From Noviluteimonas caseinilytica (lineage in GTDB: Bacteria > Pseudomonadota > Gammaproteobacteria > Xanthomonadales > Xanthomonadaceae), in NCBI RefSeq assembly GCF_018406605.1, contig NZ_AP024545.1, forward strand, positions 186,001 through 250,000: 64,000 bases of DNA, read 5' to 3'. Numbering within the stretch: position 1 is the stretch's first letter; the number at the start of each line of letters is the position of its first letter. This document shows positions 26,272 through 34,352 of this stretch, one piece after another. Both the position numbers and the translations under genes were made by a program. The notes below the pieces were generated by a model that saw only the letters and a list, made by a program, of their open reading frames with translations, was not told the DNA's origin and did no database searches.

Positions 26272-26306
26272 GCGTCAGCGGCGTGGCACGCGATGCGGGG
26301 GCGCGA

Positions 26307-27206
26307 TCAGTCGTGGTAGCCGAGCGTGCGCAGTGCGGCCTCGTCGTTCGACCAGCCTTCGCGCACGCGCACCCAGGTTTCCAGGAACACCTTGCTGTCG
26401 AACAGGCGTTCCATCTGCCCGCGCGCGCGCGTGCCGATCTCGCGCAGGCGTTCGCCGCCCTTGCCGATCACGATGGCCTTCTGCCCGTCGCGTTCCACCC
26501 AGATCACCGCGCCGATGCGCAGCAGCTTGCCGTCGACGGCGAACTGTTCGATCTCCACGGTGGTGGCGTACGGCAGTTCCGCGCCGAGCTGGCGCATCAG
26601 TTGTTCGCGCACCAGTTCGCCGGCGAGGAAGCGCTGGCTCTTGTCGGTGATTTCGTCTTCGCCGTACAGCGCGGCTTGCTCCGGCACGAGCGGCAGCAGG
26701 CTGTCGACGAGGTCTTCGAGCCCCTTGCGCTTGAGCGCGGAGATCGGATGCACGGCCGCGAACTCGCGATCCTTCGCCACCTCGGCGAGGAACGGCAGCA
26801 GCTTGCCCTTGTCCTTGATGCGATCGACCTGGTTGACCGCCAGCACCACCGGCACGCCGGCCTCCTTCAGCGCTTCGTAGGCGAGCGTGTCTTCGTCGTC
26901 CCAGCGGCCGGCTTCGATCACCAGCAGCGCGGCGTCCACGCCTTCCAGCGCGCCGCGGGCGGCGCGGTTCATCATCCGGTTCATCGCCTTCTTCTGCTCG
27001 CGGTGCAGGCCGGGCGTGTCGACCAGCAGCAACTGGCCGTGCGGGAACGAGGCGATGCCGAGCAGCCGGTGGCGCGTGGTCTGCGGACGGTTGGAGGTGA
27101 TGCTGATCTTGAAGCCGACGAGGGCGTTGACGAGCGTCGACTTGCCCACGTTCGGGCGGCCGATCACGGCGACGTGGCCGGCGCGGTGGGAGGGGAGGTC
27201 TGTCAT
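26307..27206 (-). CDS. era: GTPase Era
   Basis: A 299-residue GTPase needed for 30S subunit maturation. G motifs are G1 GRPNVGKST, G3 DTPGLH and G4 NQVD. The C-terminal KH domain carries VIGKGGERLREIGTRARG, which binds the 3' end of 16S rRNA. Length and layout are standard. It follows rnc by 70 bases. Confidence 0.97.
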   Translation of the reverse strand: MTDLPSHRAGHVAVIGRPNVGKSTLVNALVGFKISITSNRPQTTRHRLLGIASFPHGQLLLVDTPGLHREQKKAMNRMMNRAARGALEGVDAALLVIEAGRWDDEDTLAYEALKEAGVPVVLAVNQVDRIKDKGKLLPFLAEVAKDREFAAVHPISALKRKGLEDLVDSLLPLVPEQAALYGEDEITDKSQRFLAGELVREQLMRQLGAELPYATTVEIEQFAVDGKLLRIGAVIWVERDGQKAIVIGKGGERLREIGTRARGQMERLFDSKVFLETWVRVREGWSNDEAALRTLGYHD

Positions 27207-27276
27207 GCGGGGATTCTAAGCCCGCGGCCCTGCCGGCGCCCGCGATTCTCGCCAAAACGAGGCGCTGCAACGCGCG

Positions 27277-27957
27277 TCAGTTGGGATCGAGCGTGGCGAG
27301 GATGCGTTCCGCGGCGACCTGCTCGGCGGCGCGGCGCGAATGTCCCTCGCCCACGCACTCCATCGGCGGATCGGCCAGCGTGCAGGCCACGCTGAACTGC
27401 TTGGCGTGTTCGTCGCCGGATTCGGCCAGCAGGCGGTAGACCGGCAGCGGCTTCTGGCGCGCCTGCACCCATTCCTGCAGGCGCGTCTTGCCGTCCTTGC
27501 CGAGCTTGTTGGGCGGCGGCAGCGCGGCGATGGCCGCTTCGAACCAGGGCAGGACGGCGGCGCGGCACGCTTCGAAGCCGGCATCCAGGTGGATGGCGCC
27601 GATGATCGCTTCCAGCGCGTCGGCCAGGATCGAGTCGCGGCGATGGCCGCCGGACTTCATCTCGCCGGGGCCCAGGATCAGCTTTTCGCCCAGCTGCATG
27701 TGCCGCGCGATGGCGGCCAGCGAGGACTCGCGCACGAGTTCGGCGCGGGCGCGGGTAAGCGTGCCTTCGTCGGCCTTCGGCCAGTGCGCGTAGAGGGCTT
27801 CGGCGACGATCAGGTTGACGAGCGCGTCGCCGAGGAATTCCAGCCGCTCGTTGTGGATGGACGCGGCGCTGCGGTGGGTGAGCGCCTGGACGAGCAAGCC
27901 GGGGTCGGTGAATTCGACCCCGGGCAGCCGCGGCGCCCCGTCAGTCGGACGGGCCAC
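27277..27957 (-). CDS. rnc: Ribonuclease III
   Basis: A 226-residue double-strand-specific endoribonuclease that processes rRNA precursors and structured mRNAs. The signature ERLEFLGDALVNLIVAEAL is near residues 38-56, with the catalytic Asp/Glu in the second helix (LADALEAIIGAIHLDAGF). The double-stranded RNA-binding domain occupies the last ~70 residues. The start is GTG at 27957, lying 17 bases inside the DUF4845 gene, so translation is coupled. Confidence 0.95.
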   Translation of the reverse strand: MARPTDGAPRLPGVEFTDPGLLVQALTHRSAASIHNERLEFLGDALVNLIVAEALYAHWPKADEGTLTRARAELVRESSLAAIARHMQLGEKLILGPGEMKSGGHRRDSILADALEAIIGAIHLDAGFEACRAAVLPWFEAAIAALPPPNKLGKDGKTRLQEWVQARQKPLPVYRLLAESGDEHAKQFSVACTLADPPMECVGEGHSRRAAEQVAAERILATLDPN

Positions 27958-28321
27958 CGTGGGTGAGTTCCTGCACGTTCTCGAAGTTGCCGACGACGTC
28001 GAGGTTGGAGATCAGCGGACGGCGCACTTCGTACTTCACCGTCATCTTCCAGCCGCCGCCCATGCGCTCGATCTTGACGTTCTCCGCCTTCACGTTCTCC
28101 GAGTAGTTCACGTAGAGGCGGCGGAAGAACAGGTTGCGAATCTTGTCGGTCCCGGCGTTGTTGATGCCGGGCTCCAGGGCCAGGCCCTGCATGGACTTCT
28201 TGACGGCGTAGTACTCGGTGTACATCGGGATCACCTTCATCCCGACGTAGATGAAAATGCCCGCCACCGCGAGGATGGCGATGAACCCCAACAGCGTGAT
28301 GCCGCGTTGCGTGCGCTTCAT
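27941..28321 (-). CDS. DUF4845 small membrane protein
   Basis: A 126-residue protein with one N-terminal membrane helix (ITLLGFIAILAVAGIFIYVGM, residues ~8-28) resembling a pseudopilin-like hydrophobic stem. The rest is a soluble domain containing VIPMYTEYYAVKKSM and RRPLISNLDVVGNF. It matches the DUF4845 family, often found between lepB and rnc in gamma- and beta-proteobacteria; its function is not established. The ATG at 28321 has AAGGGGA upstream, better than the ATG six codons earlier. Confidence 0.85.
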   Translation of the reverse strand: MKRTQRGITLLGFIAILAVAGIFIYVGMKVIPMYTEYYAVKKSMQGLALEPGINNAGTDKIRNLFFRRLYVNYSENVKAENVKIERMGGGWKMTVKYEVRRPLISNLDVVGNFENVQELTHGGPSD

Positions 28322-28357
28322 TTGGATCCCCTTCCCCATACCCGAAATTCGTGCCCG

Positions 28358-29161
28358 TTACGGGATGCTCGACCCCATCCTCGAGAAATCCACCCCGCCC
28401 GCGCTCCAGTCCCAGTTCAACCAGATCAGGAAGGCCTTGCCGCGGAGGTTTTCCTCCGGCAGGAAGTGCACTTCCCAGAAGCGACTGTCCTCAGAATTAT
28501 CACGATTGTCGCCCATGACGAAATACTGCCCCGGCGGCACCGTCCACTCCCCCTCGCCCTGCTGGGTGAAGTACGCCGAATCCTCGCGTTCGAGGACGTC
28601 GTGCGGGCGACCCGGCAGCTGTTCCTGCAACAGGTCGGCCCCGGTCATGTCCGCGCCCTGGCCCTTGCCGACATAGTTGCCGATCTTCGCGTAGCGCATC
28701 GGGACACCGTTCACGTACACGGTGTTGGCCCGGTAGGCCACCGTGTCGCCGGGCAGGCCGATGACGCGCTTGATCCAGTCCTGGTCGGGATGGTGCGGCG
28801 GGCGGAAGACCACCACGTCGCCCCGCTTGGGTTCGCCGATGGCGAGGAACTTGTGGTTGTTGATCGGCAGCCGCAGGCCGTAGGCGAACTTGTTGACCAG
28901 GATGAAGTCGCCGATCAGCAGCGTGGGCATCATCGAGCTGGACGGGATCTTGAACGGCTCGGCGACGAAGCTGCGCAACCCCAGCACCAGGGCCAGGACC
29001 GGGAAGAACGCACGCGAATAGTCGACGAGGATGGGTTCCTTCTCGTCCAGCAGGCCGGCGCGCTCGGCGCGGCGCTTGGCGAAGAACAGGCGGTCCACCA
29101 ACCAGATGAGGCCGGTGAGCAGGGTCAGCCCCACCAGGACCTTCTCGAACCACGCAATCAT
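28358..29161 (-). CDS. lepB: Signal peptidase I
   Basis: A 267-residue inner-membrane protease that cleaves secretory signal peptides. Two N-terminal membrane segments (~7-23 and ~52-64) precede the catalytic dyad: Ser76 in IPSSSMMP and Lys131 in DWIKRVIGLPGD. The C-terminal box GDNRDNSEDSRFW is intact. It lies between lepA and DUF4845, the usual order in this group. Confidence 0.97.
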   Translation of the reverse strand: MIAWFEKVLVGLTLLTGLIWLVDRLFFAKRRAERAGLLDEKEPILVDYSRAFFPVLALVLGLRSFVAEPFKIPSSSMMPTLLIGDFILVNKFAYGLRLPINNHKFLAIGEPKRGDVVVFRPPHHPDQDWIKRVIGLPGDTVAYRANTVYVNGVPMRYAKIGNYVGKGQGADMTGADLLQEQLPGRPHDVLEREDSAYFTQQGEGEWTVPPGQYFVMGDNRDNSEDSRFWEVHFLPEENLRGKAFLIWLNWDWSAGGVDFSRMGSSIP

Positions 29162-29194
29162 GCCTGCTCCTTTTACCGGCCCGTCGGGCGCAGC

Positions 29195-30988
29195 TTACTT
29201 GTTGTCGACCTGCAGGACGGCGAGGAACGCCTCCTGGGGGATTTCCACGCGTCCGACCTGCTTCATCCGCTTCTTGCCCTCTTTCTGCTTCTCGAGGAGC
29301 TTCTTCTTGCGGGAGGCATCGCCGCCGTAGCACTTGGCCAGCACGTTCTTGCGCAGCGCCTTGACCGTGCTGCGCGAAATGATCTGCGAGCCGACCGCGG
29401 CCTGGATCGCCACGTCGAACATCTGCCGCGGGATCAGCTCGCGCATCTTCTCGGTCAGGTCGCGTCCCCGGCGATCGGCGTGCGCACGGTGGGTGATGAT
29501 GGACAGCGCATCCACCTTGTCGCCGTTGATCAACGTATCCACGCGCACGAACGGGCCAGCCTGGAACCGCACGAAGTGGTAGTCCAGCGAGGCATAGCCG
29601 CGCGAGACCGACTTGAGGCGGTCGAAGAAGTCGAGCACCACTTCGGCCATCGGCAGCTCGTAGCTGATCTGCACCTGGCTGCCCATGTACGTGATGCCGA
29701 CCTGCGAGCCGCGCTTTTCCTCGCACAGGGTGATCACGTTGCCGACGTAGTCCGGCGGCGTGAGCACGTTGGCGCGGATGATCGGTTCGCGGATCTCCTC
29801 GATGTGGTTCACCGGCGGGAGCTTGGCCGGGTTGTCCAGCGGCATCACGGTGCCGTCGGTCTTGAGCACTTCGTAGATCACCGTGGGCGCGGTGGTGATC
29901 AGGTTGAGGTTGTATTCGCGCTCCAGGCGCTCCTGCACGATCTCCAGGTGCAGCATGCCGAGGAAGCCGCAGCGGAAACCGAAGCCCATGGCCTCGGAGC
30001 TTTCGGGTTCGAAGCGCAGGGCGGCGTCGTTGAGGCGCAGTTTTTCCAGCGCTTCGCGCAGCGCGGGGTAGTCCTCGGCATCCACGGGGAACAGGCCCGC
30101 GAACACGCGCGGCTGCATTTCCTGGAAGCCGGGCAGCGGCTTGGCGGCCGGATCGTTGGCGAGCGTGAGCGTGTCGCCGACCGGCGCGCCGTGCACGTCC
30201 TTGATCGAGGCGGTGATCCAGCCCACTTCGCCCGCGCCGAGTTTCTTCAGCGGCTTGCGCTTCGGGGTGAACACGCCGACGCCTTCGACCTGGTGCGTGC
30301 GGCCGGTGGACATCACCAGCATCTTCGCGCCGGGCACGATCTCGCCCTGCATCACGCGCACGAGGCTGACGACGCCGAGGTAGTTGTCGAACCACGAATC
30401 GATGATCAGCGCCTGCAGCTTGTCGGTGTCGCGCGGCACCGGCGGCGGGATGCGCTTGACGATGGCTTCGAGCACGTCGACGACGTTGAGGCCGGTCTTG
30501 GCGCTGATGGCCACCGCGTCTTCGGCGTCGATGCCGATGACGGCTTCGATTTCCTTCTTGACGCGGTCGATGTCGGCGGTGGGCAGGTCGATCTTGTTGA
30601 GGACCGGGACGACTTCCAGGCCCTGCTCGACCGCGGTGTAGCAGTTGGCGACCGACTGGGCCTCGACGCCCTGCGCGGCGTCGACGACGAGCAGCGCGCC
30701 TTCGCACGCGGCGAGCGAACGCGAGACTTCGTAGCTGAAGTCCACGTGGCCGGGCGTGTCGATGAAGTTCAACTGGTAGGTCACGCCGTCGCGCGCGGTG
30801 TACGGCAGCGACACGGACTGGGCCTTGATGGTGATGCCGCGCTCGCGCTCGATCGGATTGGAGTCGAGCACCTGCGCCTCCATCTCGCGCGCCTCCAGGC
30901 CGCCACAGAGTTGGATGATGCGGTCGGCCAGCGTCGACTTGCCGTGGTCGACGTGGGCGATGATCGAGAAGTTGCGAATGAGCTGCAT
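29195..30988 (-). CDS. lepA: Elongation factor 4 (back-translocating GTPase)
   Basis: A 597-residue translational GTPase that acts on stalled or mistranslocated ribosomes. G motifs are IIAHVDHGKST, DTPGHVDF and NKIDLP; the C-terminal LepA-specific domain includes RQMFDVAIQAAVGSQIISR and CYGGDASRKKKLLEKQK. Length is standard. A GATAAT box ~30 bases upstream (31013-31022 region) is a possible -10, without a good -35. Confidence 0.97.
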   Translation of the reverse strand: MQLIRNFSIIAHVDHGKSTLADRIIQLCGGLEAREMEAQVLDSNPIERERGITIKAQSVSLPYTARDGVTYQLNFIDTPGHVDFSYEVSRSLAACEGALLVVDAAQGVEAQSVANCYTAVEQGLEVVPVLNKIDLPTADIDRVKKEIEAVIGIDAEDAVAISAKTGLNVVDVLEAIVKRIPPPVPRDTDKLQALIIDSWFDNYLGVVSLVRVMQGEIVPGAKMLVMSTGRTHQVEGVGVFTPKRKPLKKLGAGEVGWITASIKDVHGAPVGDTLTLANDPAAKPLPGFQEMQPRVFAGLFPVDAEDYPALREALEKLRLNDAALRFEPESSEAMGFGFRCGFLGMLHLEIVQERLEREYNLNLITTAPTVIYEVLKTDGTVMPLDNPAKLPPVNHIEEIREPIIRANVLTPPDYVGNVITLCEEKRGSQVGITYMGSQVQISYELPMAEVVLDFFDRLKSVSRGYASLDYHFVRFQAGPFVRVDTLINGDKVDALSIITHRAHADRRGRDLTEKMRELIPRQMFDVAIQAAVGSQIISRSTVKALRKNVLAKCYGGDASRKKKLLEKQKEGKKRMKQVGRVEIPQEAFLAVLQVDNK

Positions 30989-31025
30989 TGAAGGCCGGGC
31001 GTGAAAAAGCGCGGCATTATCGCAC

Positions 31026-31070
31026 GGCTGCCCCGCCGCCCCGTGGGGGGATCAGGGCAACGGGGCAGCC
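31026..31070 (-). terminator. Candidate nested hairpin after mucD
   Basis: Arms GGCTGCCCCG (31026-31035) and CGGGGCAGCC (31061-31070) are a perfect 10-bp inverted repeat. The 25-base spacer holds a further CCCC/GGGG hairpin. It lies 23 bases beyond the mucD stop, ahead of lepA. There is no immediate T-tract, though a CTTTTTC follows about 20 bases later on the minus strand. Confidence 0.5.
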
Positions 31071-31092
31071 GGATGGGCGGGTGTATCGCTTG

Positions 31093-32610
31093 TTATTGCT
31101 CGCTGGGCGTGCTGGCGGGACGCGGGGTGACGGCGACATAGCGGCTGCTGCCGCCGCGCTGCACGAGCAGCATCGCCGTGTCGCCGGCCTTCAGCGCGCG
31201 CAGTTCGCGGTCGAGCGCGGCGCGGGTGCCGACGGAATTGCGGCCCACCGCGAGGATCACGTCGCCGGGCTGCAGGCCGGCGCGACGCGCGGCGAGGCCT
31301 TCGATGCGCGCGATCGCCACGCCCTCGCCCGCGTCCAGCCCGAGCTGGCGACGCTGCGCCTGGTCGAGGTCTTCGCCGACGATGCCGAGCGGGTTGTCGT
31401 GCGTGGGCGCCGGCGTGGCGGACGTGGGGATGGTGCGCGGGCCGGCATCCAGTTCGCCCAGCACCACGGTCACGTCGCGCGACTTGCCGTCGCGCATGAT
31501 CGTCAGCGTGGTCTTCGCACCCGGGGGCAGCGCGCCCACCAGCGGCGGCAGCGACGAGGCGTCTTCGATCGGCGTGCCGTTGAATGCGCGGATCACGTCG
31601 AGGCGCTGCACGCCGGCCTTCGCGGCGCCGCCGCCCGGTTGCACTTCGCGCACGAGCGCGCCGCGCGTGTCGGGCAGGCCGAGTGCGCGGGCCTGGTCGT
31701 TGTCGATGCCCTCCAGGCCGATGCCGAGCAGGCCACGGCTGACGCGGCCGCTGCGCTTGAGCTGGTCGACGGCGTTCATCGCCACGTCGATCGGGATCGC
31801 GAAGCTCACGCCCATGTAGCCGCCGGAATTGCTGAAGATCTGCGAGTTGATGCCGACCACCTGGCCGCGCGTGTCGAGCAGCGGGCCACCGGAGTTGCCG
31901 CGGTTGATCGCGACGTCGGTCTGGATGAAAGGCACGTATTGCTGGTTGGCGTACGGATTGGAACGGCCCACCGCGCTCACGATGCCGGCGGTGACGGAAT
32001 GATCGAGCCCGAACGGCGACCCGATCGCGACCACCCACTGCCCCGGGCGCAGCGCGCGCGAATCGCCGATGCGCAGCGACGGGAGATTGGTGGCGGCGAT
32101 CTTGAGCAGCGCGACGTCGGATTGTTCGTCGCTGCCGACGACCTTCGCGGTGAATTCGCGACGATCCGACAGGCGCACCTTCACTTCATCCGCGCCGTCG
32201 ACCACGTGGTGGTTGGTGAGCACGTAACCGTCGGGCGAGATCAGGAAGCCGGTGCCCATCGACACGCCCTGCCCGCGTCCGCCGGGCGGCATCTGCGGCA
32301 TCGGCATGCCGGGGCCGAAGAAGCGCCGGAAGAATTCGGGCATGTCTTCGTCGTCGTCCGTCGCCGGCTGGTCCTTCGCTCCGCCGTTGATGTCGGCTTC
32401 GACGTTGACGACCGCCGGACCGACCTGGTCGACGAGGTTCGTGAAATCGGGCAGGCCCGAGACCATCTGCGGCGCGGGCGTGGCGGGCGCGGTGGTCTGC
32501 GCGTTCGCGTTCGGCATCACGTCGGTGGCGACGAGCACCGCGGTGGTCGCGGTGGCCGTCGCGGCCACCAGCAGGGCATTGCGGAAGACAGGACGGAGTG
32601 CGGCGCGCAT
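31093..32610 (-). CDS. mucD: Periplasmic serine protease, HtrA/DegP family
   Basis: A 505-residue periplasmic quality-control protease and chaperone. A signal peptide (~1-38, ending near NANAQ) precedes the trypsin-like domain with catalytic His135 (TNHHVVD), Asp165 (SDVALL) and Ser240 (GNSGGPL). Two PDZ domains follow (~280-380 and ~410-500, each with a GVxxLDV or GLQPGDVI core). It lies 55 bases after the anti-sigma gene, the position MucD occupies in X. campestris and Pseudomonas, where it affects RpoE/AlgU regulation. DegQ-type naming is equally possible. Confidence 0.93.
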   Translation of the reverse strand: MRAALRPVFRNALLVAATATATTAVLVATDVMPNANAQTTAPATPAPQMVSGLPDFTNLVDQVGPAVVNVEADINGGAKDQPATDDDEDMPEFFRRFFGPGMPMPQMPPGGRGQGVSMGTGFLISPDGYVLTNHHVVDGADEVKVRLSDRREFTAKVVGSDEQSDVALLKIAATNLPSLRIGDSRALRPGQWVVAIGSPFGLDHSVTAGIVSAVGRSNPYANQQYVPFIQTDVAINRGNSGGPLLDTRGQVVGINSQIFSNSGGYMGVSFAIPIDVAMNAVDQLKRSGRVSRGLLGIGLEGIDNDQARALGLPDTRGALVREVQPGGGAAKAGVQRLDVIRAFNGTPIEDASSLPPLVGALPPGAKTTLTIMRDGKSRDVTVVLGELDAGPRTIPTSATPAPTHDNPLGIVGEDLDQAQRRQLGLDAGEGVAIARIEGLAARRAGLQPGDVILAVGRNSVGTRAALDRELRALKAGDTAMLLVQRGGSSRYVAVTPRPASTPSEQ

Positions 32611-32665
32611 CGGGGAGGCATCCTCGATCAGGGAAGGGGAATGCGTGGGCGGAAGTGGCTCGGGC

Positions 32666-33550
32666 TCAGGGCGATTGCGGTGCGATGTCTTCGTTCGCGG
32701 CAGGCGCTGCGGTGTCCGCGGGCACGCGCGGGACGAAGGGATAGAAGGACGGCGCCTGCACGTAGTCCGCCGACAGCGCGGCGCTGCCGCTGTATTGCGG
32801 CAACACGGCACGCGGCCACGGGCGCGCGGCGTTGGCATCGAACGGCGTCGCGGTGGTCAATACGTTGGGCGGCGTTGCGGGGCGCACATCGGCCACGGCG
32901 ATGTCGACGACGTCCGCACCGACGACATCCGCACCGACGACATCGGCGGTGACCGGCGAACGCACCGTCGCAGGCGGCGCGGCATTGCGCTGCGCACGTT
33001 GCGGTGCGCGGCGCTGGCTGGCCTGGCGCGTGGCGGAAGCGAGCGCCACGCTGGCGCCGACGAGCTGCACGGCGGACGGATCGCCCGCCTGGTCCGGTGC
33101 CGTGGGCACCTTCGGCGTGCGCGCGGCGGGCTGCGTTGCGGCCATGTCGCGCGCGGGCGCGGTGTTGCCCGCGGAAGAGGCGACGGTGGGCGCCGATGCA
33201 GGGGCATCCGCGGTGTGCGGCAAGCGCGCGAGGAAGAACGCGACCATCGCCGCGGACGCAGCGAGCGCCACCGTGCCCCAGCGACGCGTGGAAGCGGGCT
33301 TGGCAACGGGTGCGGGGGCCGAGGCGCGCAACGCATCGTGCACGCGTGCGGCGAACGTGGACGGCATGCGCGGATTGGCTGCGCCGCGCAGCACATCGCC
33401 GACGACCTGCCAGCGCTCGCAGCTGTCGCGCCAGTCCTGGTCGTGGTCGAGGCGCTTGAGGGCGAAACGGGCCGCGTCGCCGGCGAGTTCGCCGTCGAAC
33501 AACGCGCTCAGCGCTTCGCGATCGGAGGTCGGGTGGCTGGTCGTGGTCAT
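32666..33550 (-). CDS. rseA: Sigma-E anti-sigma factor, RseA-like
   Basis: A 294-residue inner-membrane anti-sigma factor. The N-terminal ~75 residues fit the RseA cytosolic domain (REALSALFDGELAGDAARFA, then WRDSCERWQVVGDVLRG). One membrane helix lies at ~108-122 (GTVALAASAAMVAFFLA). The periplasmic part is longer than in E. coli (216 aa total) and low in complexity, including a 15-bp tandem repeat that yields DVVGADVVGADVV. Its ATG overlaps the rpoE stop (ATGA). No rseB/mucB homologue is present between it and mucD. Confidence 0.88.
   Translation of the reverse strand: MTTTSHPTSDREALSALFDGELAGDAARFALKRLDHDQDWRDSCERWQVVGDVLRGAANPRMPSTFAARVHDALRASAPAPVAKPASTRRWGTVALAASAAMVAFFLARLPHTADAPASAPTVASSAGNTAPARDMAATQPAARTPKVPTAPDQAGDPSAVQLVGASVALASATRQASQRRAPQRAQRNAAPPATVRSPVTADVVGADVVGADVVDIAVADVRPATPPNVLTTATPFDANAARPWPRAVLPQYSGSAALSADYVQAPSFYPFVPRVPADTAAPAANEDIAPQSP
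32906..32950. repeat. 15-bp tandem repeat inside rseA
   Basis: Three units of GACGACATCCGCACC (first two differing at one base, third diverged at the 3' end) at 32906-32920, 32921-32935 and 32936-32950. Unit length is a multiple of three, so copy-number change would keep the rseA frame in its periplasmic region. Confidence 0.7.
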
Positions 33551-34164
33551 CGGGAGGCACGCTCGCGTTTCGGTTCGGTGTCGAGCAAGGGGCGCAGGGC
33601 TTCGTCGATCGCATCGCGCGCACGGAAGATGCGGGAACGCACCGTGCCGATGGGGCATTGCATCCGCTCGGCGATCTCTTCGTAACTCAGGCCTTCCACC
33701 TCGCGCAGCGTGATCGCTTCGCGCAGTTCGGCGGGAAGCTTGTCGACCACGCGCATCACGGCGGTTTCGATTTCCTGGCGCATCAGTTCGCGTTCCGGGG
33801 TGTCGTTGTCGCGGAGGCGGATCCCGGAATCGAAGTGTTCGGCGTCGGAGACGTCGATGTCGTCGGTCGGCGGGCGGCGGTTGTTGGCGACAAGGTGGTT
33901 CTTTGCGGTGTTCACTGCGATCCGGTGGAGCCACGTGTAGAACTGGGCGTCGCCGCGGAAGTTCCCGATCGCGCGATAGGCGCGGATGAAGGTTTCCTGC
34001 GCGACGTCCTGCACTTCGCTCCAGTCCTTGATGTAACGCGAGATCAGCGCCGCGATCCGGTGCTGGTATTTGCGCACCAGCAGGTCGAAGGCGAGGCTGT
34101 CGCCGCGCTGCACCCGGGCCACGAGCGCCTGGTCGAGTTCCTGTGTTTCGTTGTCGGTGGCCAT
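33547..34164 (-). CDS. rpoE: RNA polymerase sigma factor RpoE/AlgU
   Basis: A 205-residue envelope-stress ECF sigma factor. Region 2 reads DLLVRKYQHRIAALISRYI, VQDVAQETFIRAYRAI and FYTWLHRIAVNTAKNHLV; region 4 reads LPAELREAITLREVEGLSYEEIA and CPIGTVRSRIFRARDAI. These match E. coli RpoE and Pseudomonas AlgU closely. A sigma-E-type promoter sits upstream, so it probably controls its own operon, followed by rseA (4-bp overlap) and mucD. Confidence 0.96.
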   Translation of the reverse strand: MATDNETQELDQALVARVQRGDSLAFDLLVRKYQHRIAALISRYIKDWSEVQDVAQETFIRAYRAIGNFRGDAQFYTWLHRIAVNTAKNHLVANNRRPPTDDIDVSDAEHFDSGIRLRDNDTPERELMRQEIETAVMRVVDKLPAELREAITLREVEGLSYEEIAERMQCPIGTVRSRIFRARDAIDEALRPLLDTEPKRERASR

Positions 34165-34211
34165 CGCCGCGCCGGGCTCCTGCAGTGGTCGCTCGGCGCA
34201 TGGCCGGGCCT

Positions 34212-34238
34212 TGGGACAGTCGATGTCCAGGAAAGTTC
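34212..34238 (-). promoter_or_regulatory. Probable sigma-E (RpoE) promoter of rpoE
   Basis: Minus strand: a perfect GAACTT -35 (34238-34233), 16-base spacer and TCCCA (34216-34212), against the consensus GAACTT-N16/17-TCTGA. It lies ~48 bases before the rpoE ATG. The perfect -35 and spacing support autoregulation; the -10 matches three of five bases. Confidence 0.65.
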
Positions 34239-34352
34239 ACCGCCCGGCCGCGTCGCGGCGGGCTTCACGCGACTCTAATGGGGGCGGCATTGACGGGACT
34301 CAAACGCGGCCGGGATCATAGCCCCCTCCCCCGTACCCTGTCGGATGGTCCC

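Noticed and set aside
27815..30991. Plus-strand frame of 1058 codons
   Set aside because: Antisense to rnc, DUF4845, lepB and lepA; these are certain genes.
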